Assembly (NCBI GenBank): GCA_014860845.1 | Contig: JACZIY010000736.1 | Coordinates: forward strand, 1 to 21,358 | Source of the DNA: Anaerolineaceae bacterium | GTDB taxonomy: Bacteria > Chloroflexota > Anaerolineae > Anaerolineales > Anaerolineaceae | Length of the DNA: 21,358 nt | Reading direction: 5' to 3' | Position numbers and translations under genes: made by a program | The notes under the pieces: generated by a model | Databases searched by the model: none | What the model was told of the DNA's origin: nothing | What the model saw: only the letters and a program-made list of their open reading frames with translations | Shown: positions 16,367 through 21,358 of the stretch, piece by piece | How the letters are laid out: each line of letters starts with the position of its first letter | Position numbering within the stretch: position 1 is the first letter of the stretch

Positions 16367-17365
16367 CTATTGGCGTTCAAAAGGTGTACCCAGAGCGCCA
16401 GGTTGACGTGATTGCATGGATCTTAACATTTTAGATGCCCTTAACCTCACCTTGTCTGGTAAAGAGGCTATTAATCGCTCCATCCATTCAGTATTCCCCA
16501 TATTTACAAATAATAATGCAAGAATCATCAAGGGAAATGGTGCTACCTGAAGTACCTGTGAAGGAATTGATGTCATGTATGGTTGTAAAACCAGACCTAA
16601 CCATTGTAAAAAGGCAAACAAATATGCTCCGAATGCTGCCCGTATGGGATTCCAACCACCGAAAATTGTTATTGCCAACACAATCCATCCGATTCCATCG
16701 AGTCCTGTGATTGTTCCTTTCCAGCCAGGTTTCACGCTTAATGTGTATAGGGGGCCGGCTAGTCCAACAAGCGCACCTCCAATTATCGTATAAAAGTATC
16801 TCATTTTAAGGACATTTGCACCTCTTACATATGCAGCGGCAGGTTTCTCTCCAATCCCTTGCAGCATTAAACCAGGACGGGTTTTAAAAATCCAGAACCA
16901 GGCAATGCCAATCATGATAATACTTATATACGTCATCAATGATTGTTGGAAAAATAATCTTCCCAAAATTGGGATATCCTTTAATATCGGAATTGAGGTT
17001 GACAGCATAATTGGACCCTGGGAACCCATAACTGGATTACCTAAGAAATATGCCAGATCACGACAGGTGATCGCCAAAATGAAACCTACAGCAACCTGTG
17101 ATTGTTTTAAGGTAATGCTGCTAAAAGCAACGATTGTTGCTACCAAAGCACCTACAATCATTCCAGCTAAGAAACCGAAAAACAAACTATCCGTCTCAAC
17201 CGCAACCCAAAAACCAATCATAGCGGATAAAAGAATCACGCCATTAAGAGCCAAATTAATAACACCTGCTCGTTCTGTCAGTGTCTCTCCGATGACAGCT
17301 ATGACAATAGGAGCACCAGAAGTGATTACACCTGCTAATCCGAAAAGAATAATATCATTTCCCAT
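16367..17365 (-). CDS. ABC transporter permease, nucleoside-type (NupQ/YufQ-like)
   Basis: A 332-residue membrane protein with about nine to ten hydrophobic segments, typical of the second permease of BMP-type importers. GETLTERAGVINLALNG at 26-42 corresponds to the conserved ERxGvxNlgxEG loop of this permease family; the usual Glu in EG is replaced by Asn-41. It forms the membrane channel with the preceding permease. The last gene of the transporter unit, it begins 8 bases after the other permease stop. Such importers carry purine or pyrimidine nucleosides in Bacillus and related bacteria; related ones carry other small ligands. Confidence 0.9.
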   Translation of the reverse strand: MGNDIILFGLAGVITSGAPIVIAVIGETLTERAGVINLALNGVILLSAMIGFWVAVETDSLFFGFLAGMIVGALVATIVAFSSITLKQSQVAVGFILAITCRDLAYFLGNPVMGSQGPIMLSTSIPILKDIPILGRLFFQQSLMTYISIIMIGIAWFWIFKTRPGLMLQGIGEKPAAAYVRGANVLKMRYFYTIIGGALVGLAGPLYTLSVKPGWKGTITGLDGIGWIVLAITIFGGWNPIRAAFGAYLFAFLQWLGLVLQPYMTSIPSQVLQVAPFPLMILALLFVNMGNTEWMERLIASLPDKVRLRASKMLRSMQSRQPGALGTPFERQ

Positions 17366-17373
17366 AGCTGCTC

Positions 17374-18417
17374 CTATTTCCTTCCTAAGAATTTTTGTTT
17401 TACACCTTGAGATATCATCACAAACAAAACCAAACTTCCTTGTAGCACACCGGTTAATGAAGAATCGAGCTTGAGAACAATCGGTAATTGAATACCACCA
17501 ATGTTAAGTGCTGCGAAGAAAAGCGCTATTGGAGCTAACCAAATGGCTTGATAATTTATTAACATTGCAATCATCAATCCCATAAAACCATAACCACTGG
17601 AAATAGAAGGAATCAACCGGTGATAAACAGCTGTAACCTGTATAGCCCCAGCTAGCCCAGCAAATAATCCACAAATAATAAAAGATAACATCATGTGTTG
17701 CCATGTTGGGATGCCCATACGAAATGCGGATTTCATTCCTTTCCCGACAGCTTTTAAACGTAAGCCGAAATGTGTCCCCTGGAGCATAAAGTAAATAATG
17801 ACCAAGCCAATAACAGCAAAGGCGATTGACCAAATACTTACACGAAAATCCTGGAAGGTTGGTAACCAGAATTGTTCCGGGAATGGTTCAGTTCCACTCA
17901 TGGAAGCTACTCCTGGACGACTCCAGGCACCAAAAATAAGTCCAATGTTCAGGGCAGTCGCAATAAAATTTAACCCCAAACCCCCAAAAATTTCATTGAC
18001 ACCACCAAAAGTCTTAAGCACACCTGCCAGTGCTGACCAGATGGCTCCTCCTATCATACCTGCCAGAATTGATATCGTAATGACTAATACCGGTGAAAGA
18101 GAAGAATCTAAAAATAGCCTCATGACACCCGTTGTAAAAATTGCACCAACGGTTATTTGCCCTTCGATACCAATATTCCATAAACCTGCGGTAAACGTGG
18201 CCAATAAACCACAGGTTACTAAAAGGAGAGGTACCCATACAACAAAAACACTGGAAATGCGGGTGGTATTTCCAGTCGAACCTTCCCAGATGAGTCGAAA
18301 TGCTTCCAGTGGTTGCGACTTCACCAAGATCAAAATGATGGAAACAAATAACAATGAAAATACCAGCCCACCCAATTGAAATAACAATGAAATACTGCGG
18401 GTTCGTGATTTATTCAT
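17374..18417 (-). CDS. ABC transporter permease, nucleoside-type (NupP/YufP-like)
   Basis: A 347-residue membrane protein with a cytosolic N-terminus, a first membrane helix at about 15-32 and eight or more further helices. TAGLWNIGIEGQITVGA at 76-92 is the hallmark NIGxEGQ loop of BMP-linked permeases. It pairs with the downstream permease and the upstream ATPase in one importer. Its ATG overlaps the ATPase stop by 4 bases (ATGA), implying coupled translation. Confidence 0.93.
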   Translation of the reverse strand: MNKSRTRSISLLFQLGGLVFSLLFVSIILILVKSQPLEAFRLIWEGSTGNTTRISSVFVVWVPLLLVTCGLLATFTAGLWNIGIEGQITVGAIFTTGVMRLFLDSSLSPVLVITISILAGMIGGAIWSALAGVLKTFGGVNEIFGGLGLNFIATALNIGLIFGAWSRPGVASMSGTEPFPEQFWLPTFQDFRVSIWSIAFAVIGLVIIYFMLQGTHFGLRLKAVGKGMKSAFRMGIPTWQHMMLSFIICGLFAGLAGAIQVTAVYHRLIPSISSGYGFMGLMIAMLINYQAIWLAPIALFFAALNIGGIQLPIVLKLDSSLTGVLQGSLVLFVMISQGVKQKFLGRK

Positions 18418-19910
18418 AATTTTTCCTTTGTGTCAAAAACCTGTTCCCAACCTTTTCCACCGATTAATTGACCTAATTGATCAAGTGTGGTCGTAGAAGC
18501 ATCAAGTGGTGCTGAAACATGGCCACTGAAAAACACAAGAATTCGATCGCTATATTGCAAAATCTCCTCTAAATCACCTGAAATAAAGAAGATTGACGTT
18601 CCTTGCTGACATCTTTCTTTTAATTTACCCCACATATAAATGGCTGATTCGATATCCAAACCACGCGTTGGATGTTCCAACAAAATGATGGATAACGAAT
18701 TCTTAAGCAGTGATAATGCAGCCCTTTGTTGATTTCCTCCGGATAATGATTCAACATTTAAATCTGGACGACCGATGATATGATATTCATCAATCATTTT
18801 TTCAGCTTTTTCTTTGAAATAATCCTTATCGATAAATAGACCTTTTTTTTCATCTCCTGCGATTGTGAAATGCTCTGCCAGAGTTAAGCCAGGAACAAGG
18901 CCTTCTTCCAATCTGGAAGCCGGTAAAAAAGATACGCCATTTTCCATGTATTCAAGATAGTTCTTGTTAGAAAGATCCTTCTCTTTTACAATCACTTTTC
19001 CAGAGATCGGCCTAATTAAACCAACACATGCCCTTAACAGGATATCCTGACCGCTTCCTTCCATACCTGCAAGACCTATCACTTCACCGGCACGTAATTG
19101 GAAATTTACATTTTCAATTCTAAGTGGGTATTGTTCAATAAATAAATCTTCTAATGCTAAAACGGCTTTCTCTTGAGATAAATTATTCCGTTCTCCCAAA
19201 GTTATTACTTTTCCAAACATCATCTCTACTAATTCATCCGAATCAAACGGCTCAGGAACCTCACCGACTAAAACGCCTTTTCTTAATATTGCTACCCTTG
19301 AACATAGCTCTTCCACATCTTCCAACTTGTGAGAGACGAAAATAATCGTTTTTCCTTGTTCCGCCAGTATTTTAAGTGCCGCAAATAATTTTTCTTTTTG
19401 TAATGAACTGATACCAGTTGTCGGTTCATCTAATATTAAAGCGTTAGCCCCCATCCACAATAACCGCAGGATTTCTAATTGTTGCCGTTCTCCAACAGTC
19501 AAAGTATCAACATACGCCTCTGGGTCCAAAGCAAAACCAAATTTTTTCTGTAATTCTTTGAATTCTTTTACTGTAGTTTTATATGAAGGAACAAGACCAC
19601 CTTTTTGACCAACAATAAAATTTTCAATCAGTCGCATGGGGGGAAAATCCAATGGATCTTGATGCAACATACCTATCCCATAATTAATCGCATCGGCAGG
19701 AGAATCAATTGTGACTACTTTACCATCCAATAAAATTTCGCCAGAATCTGGTTGAATAAATCCAGATAATACTTTCATAAGAGTGCTTTTTCCTGCACCA
19801 TTTTCACCTAAAATTCCAAAAATTGATCCACCTTTTATTGAAAGATTAATATCAACATTAGCATGAACTGGTCCGAAATGTTTATTAATATTTTTAAATT
19901 CAACGTTCAT
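18414..19910 (-). CDS. Double-domain ABC ATPase of a nucleoside-type importer (NupO/YufO-like)
   Basis: A 498-residue protein with two fused ABC domains, as in sugar- and nucleoside-type importers. The first is intact: Walker A GENGAGKST at 35-43, signature LTVGERQQ at 137-144, Walker B ALILDEP at 157-163 and the switch histidine H194. The second is degenerate: the Walker A lysine is absent (GMEGSGQD at 282-289), and the Walker B end reads LLEHP at 410-414, lacking the usual Asp-Glu. It keeps a good signature LSGGNQQR at 389-396. So one of the two composite ATP sites is probably inactive, which is common in this family. It powers the two downstream permeases, and its gene lies after a hairpin that may lower its expression relative to the binding protein. 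Confidence 0.95.
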   Translation of the reverse strand: MNVEFKNINKHFGPVHANVDINLSIKGGSIFGILGENGAGKSTLMKVLSGFIQPDSGEILLDGKVVTIDSPADAINYGIGMLHQDPLDFPPMRLIENFIVGQKGGLVPSYKTTVKEFKELQKKFGFALDPEAYVDTLTVGERQQLEILRLLWMGANALILDEPTTGISSLQKEKLFAALKILAEQGKTIIFVSHKLEDVEELCSRVAILRKGVLVGEVPEPFDSDELVEMMFGKVITLGERNNLSQEKAVLALEDLFIEQYPLRIENVNFQLRAGEVIGLAGMEGSGQDILLRACVGLIRPISGKVIVKEKDLSNKNYLEYMENGVSFLPASRLEEGLVPGLTLAEHFTIAGDEKKGLFIDKDYFKEKAEKMIDEYHIIGRPDLNVESLSGGNQQRAALSLLKNSLSIILLEHPTRGLDIESAIYMWGKLKERCQQGTSIFFISGDLEEILQYSDRILVFFSGHVSAPLDASTTTLDQLGQLIGGKGWEQVFDTKEKL

Positions 19911-19924
19911 TGTTCCCTTTTAAT

Positions 19925-19963
19925 CTTTAAAACAGGGGAAGACATTACGTCTTCCCCTGTTTT
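19925..19963 (-). terminator. Strong intergenic hairpin, likely partial terminator between binding protein and ATPase genes
   Basis: A 15-bp perfect stem (19929-19943 with 19949-19963) closes a 5-base loop, with the minus-strand sequence running into TTTTAAAG. It sits 13 bases after the binding-protein stop and 19 bases before the ATPase start. Because the rest of the importer follows without an obvious promoter, incomplete termination or 3'-end protection is likely, giving excess binding protein. Confidence 0.75.
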
Positions 19964-19975
19964 TCTTCAGGTATC

Positions 19976-21262
19976 TTATTCTGAACGGCCTTCCATACCT
20001 TCCAATAATTGAGGAAGGTACCAAATTTCGACATCAGCGGCTGCTTGTCCATCTGCCAGGAATTCGGTTCCATCCTGATAATTTAATGGTCCAGACCACA
20101 GATTCAAACCACCTGCTAATTGAGCGATGAATTGATCAAGCAAAGGTTTTACTTCTGCAGACATGGCTGGTCCACTTAAATAACCAACTGCAGATTTATC
20201 ATGATCATTGATATCATCCCAACTGGGTGGCATCCATTCAAATGCTGATTGCCATGTTCCTTCCATCGCACTGGTTACGTAGCGAGCATATGAAGGTCCC
20301 CAGTTAAAGTAAGGTACACCCAGACAAACATCTGGAGCTTCACCACAAGCACCAACAAAATCGTACGGGATTGCGAAGACTTGTTTACCTTCACTGGTAG
20401 CTTTTCTAGCTTCTACGAGACCTTCGGTTGTGTCAATACCAGAAATGATTACATCAGCACCAGAATTAATGAATTCATTTGCAACCTGAGTTGGATCTTC
20501 GGTAAATCCAGGGATATTAAACCAGAAACCAATCCAGGTAACGCGGAATTTGAGATCAGCTGGATCTTTTTCAAGGTAATTTTCCCAACAATAACGAGCG
20601 CCTAAGTAAGCAGAAGAAGCCAAACGGCGTGTTTCTTCATTGATCAATGGTCCAAGATAACCAATGGATCCTGTTTGAGTGTGTAAAGCTGCGTCACATC
20701 CAGCAATCATCTTTCCATATTCCATACCACCCATCAAATTTGCCATGTTAGCCAAAGCCTGATAGTTTTCACCTTCTGCCCATACGGTATCGCCTGATGC
20801 ATGAATTACGAAGACATCAGGATGATTTTTCGTAAATTCAACGGCATCATCTTTCATATCATCTGAGTTGAAGACAACCAGTTTAGCTCCTTGTTGAACT
20901 AATTCTTCTCCTAATTGCGCTGCAGTTGTTCCGGGACGATCCGCTGTATTTACCTTATCCAGATATATCATTTTTGTTCCAGGAACATTTTCCACTACAT
21001 ATTCACCAGCTTCATAATGTGCCTGACTGTAGCCTTTATCATTATACGGTCCGACCAATAATAGACCAAAAATGAACTCCTCTGCTGGCGCAGCGGGTTC
21101 GGCTGGCGCAGCAGGTTCGGCTGGTGCAGCAGGTTCAGCTGGTGCAGCGGGTTCGGCTGGTGCAGCAGGTGTTGCAGGTTCAGGGGTTGGTTGACAGGCT
21201 GATAAAACAAGAGCCATCACCATCAATAAAGCAATTAAGGTCCAAGCAAACTTCTTATTCAT
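19976..21262 (-). CDS. BMP-family substrate-binding lipoprotein of an ABC importer
   Basis: A 428-residue exported protein. It starts with a lipoprotein signal peptide: MNKK, a hydrophobic core, then the lipobox LSAC with the lipidated Cys at 23. A proline-alanine-glutamate tether (about 24-62) follows, built from repeats of AAPAEP. The mature domain resembles periplasmic Bmp/PnrA proteins: FIFGLLLVGPYNDKGYSQAH opens the fold, then DRPGTTAAQLGEELVQQGAKLV and GADVIISGIDTTEG. In the family these bind nucleosides outside the membrane and pass them to the permeases. It is the first gene of the importer unit, with AGGAG ahead of the ATG. Confidence 0.93.
   Translation of the reverse strand: MNKKFAWTLIALLMVMALVLSACQPTPEPATPAAPAEPAAPAEPAAPAEPAAPAEPAAPAEEFIFGLLLVGPYNDKGYSQAHYEAGEYVVENVPGTKMIYLDKVNTADRPGTTAAQLGEELVQQGAKLVVFNSDDMKDDAVEFTKNHPDVFVIHASGDTVWAEGENYQALANMANLMGGMEYGKMIAGCDAALHTQTGSIGYLGPLINEETRRLASSAYLGARYCWENYLEKDPADLKFRVTWIGFWFNIPGFTEDPTQVANEFINSGADVIISGIDTTEGLVEARKATSEGKQVFAIPYDFVGACGEAPDVCLGVPYFNWGPSYARYVTSAMEGTWQSAFEWMPPSWDDINDHDKSAVGYLSGPAMSAEVKPLLDQFIAQLAGGLNLWSGPLNYQDGTEFLADGQAAADVEIWYLPQLLEGMEGRSE
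21084..21173. repeat. 18-base tandem repeat inside the lipoprotein tether
   Basis: Four complete 18-base units (starting at 21084, 21102, 21120 and 21138) and a partial fifth (21156-21173) are in register, with GCTGGYGCAGCRGGTTCR as the plus-strand consensus. Read on the minus strand they encode AAPAEP repeats. Units differ by only one to three bases, so copy number could change by slippage or recombination without a frameshift. Confidence 0.95.
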
Positions 21263-21358
21263 TTTTTCTCCTTCAAATCACAAATTTTTCATTTGGTTCA
21301 CGACATTGAGAAATAAACCTACTAAATTGGGATTAAATCACCTCCTTTGGAAAAGAAA

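Noticed and set aside
16905..17474. 189-residue plus-strand open frame opposite the NupQ-like permease
   Set aside because: Same reason: antisense of a membrane protein gene, spanning two real genes.
17798..18379. 193-residue plus-strand open frame opposite the NupP-like permease
   Set aside because: It mirrors a hydrophobic gene, has a low-complexity Lys/Pro/Thr-rich composition and no family similarity; antisense shadow.
18414..19910. Degenerate second ABC domain as a sign of a broken gene
   Set aside because: The frame is intact and full length, and asymmetric inactive sites are common in this ATPase family.
21337..21348. Plus-strand ATCACCTCCTTT as the 3' end of a 16S rRNA
   Set aside because: The conserved 16S sequence expected just upstream is absent and the next bases do not fit; the match is only the anti-Shine-Dalgarno tail.

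Overview
The window looks like a chromosomal stretch from an AT-rich member of the Chloroflexota, most likely class Anaerolineae. That is inference from gene content and order: a BMP-type nucleoside ABC transporter, dihydropyrimidinase, orphan complex-I-like membrane subunits, SelB, and rplU-rpmA followed by a long rpmE. No rRNA marker is present to prove it. All 20 protein genes lie on the minus strand, so transcription runs from right to left. No mobile element, CRISPR array, tRNA or rRNA was found. No gene-free gap exceeds about 180 bases.

Layout in the direction of transcription. Unit A (21262 to 16367) encodes a BMP-family substrate-binding lipoprotein, a double-domain ABC ATPase and two permeases. 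A long hairpin separates the lipoprotein gene from the rest. Unit B (16211 to 12511) encodes a threonine synthase, a membrane-anchored family 2 glycosyltransferase and an unusual fold-type II PLP enzyme, and ends in a clear intrinsic terminator. Unit C (12424 to 6830) encodes a conserved protein of unknown function, a dihydropyrimidinase and three hydrophobic proteins, two of them related to the antiporter-like subunits NuoL/M/N of complex I. No catalytic arm genes accompany them. Unit D (6756 to 3667) encodes a long coiled-coil protein and the selenocysteine elongation factor SelB, behind an extended -10 promoter. Unit E (3487 to 2367) encodes ribosomal proteins bL21, bL27 and an unusual bL31, behind a consensus sigma-70 promoter and a structured leader, and ends in a terminator. 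Unit F (2271 to 1) encodes thymidine kinase, hypoxanthine phosphoribosyltransferase and a CCA-adding-type nucleotidyltransferase that runs off the left edge.

A nucleobase and nucleoside theme recurs: BMP transporter for uptake, dihydropyrimidinase for pyrimidine ring opening, thymidine kinase and hypoxanthine phosphoribosyltransferase for salvage. The genes are in separate units, so any functional link is inference.

The most interesting items are: (1) the bL31 protein, whose C-terminal half resembles the C-terminal domain of RNA polymerase alpha; (2) the rplU leader, which can form mutually exclusive hairpins; (3) the orphan complex-I-like membrane module co-transcribed with a dihydropyrimidinase, in which usually conserved charged residues are replaced in a complementary pattern.
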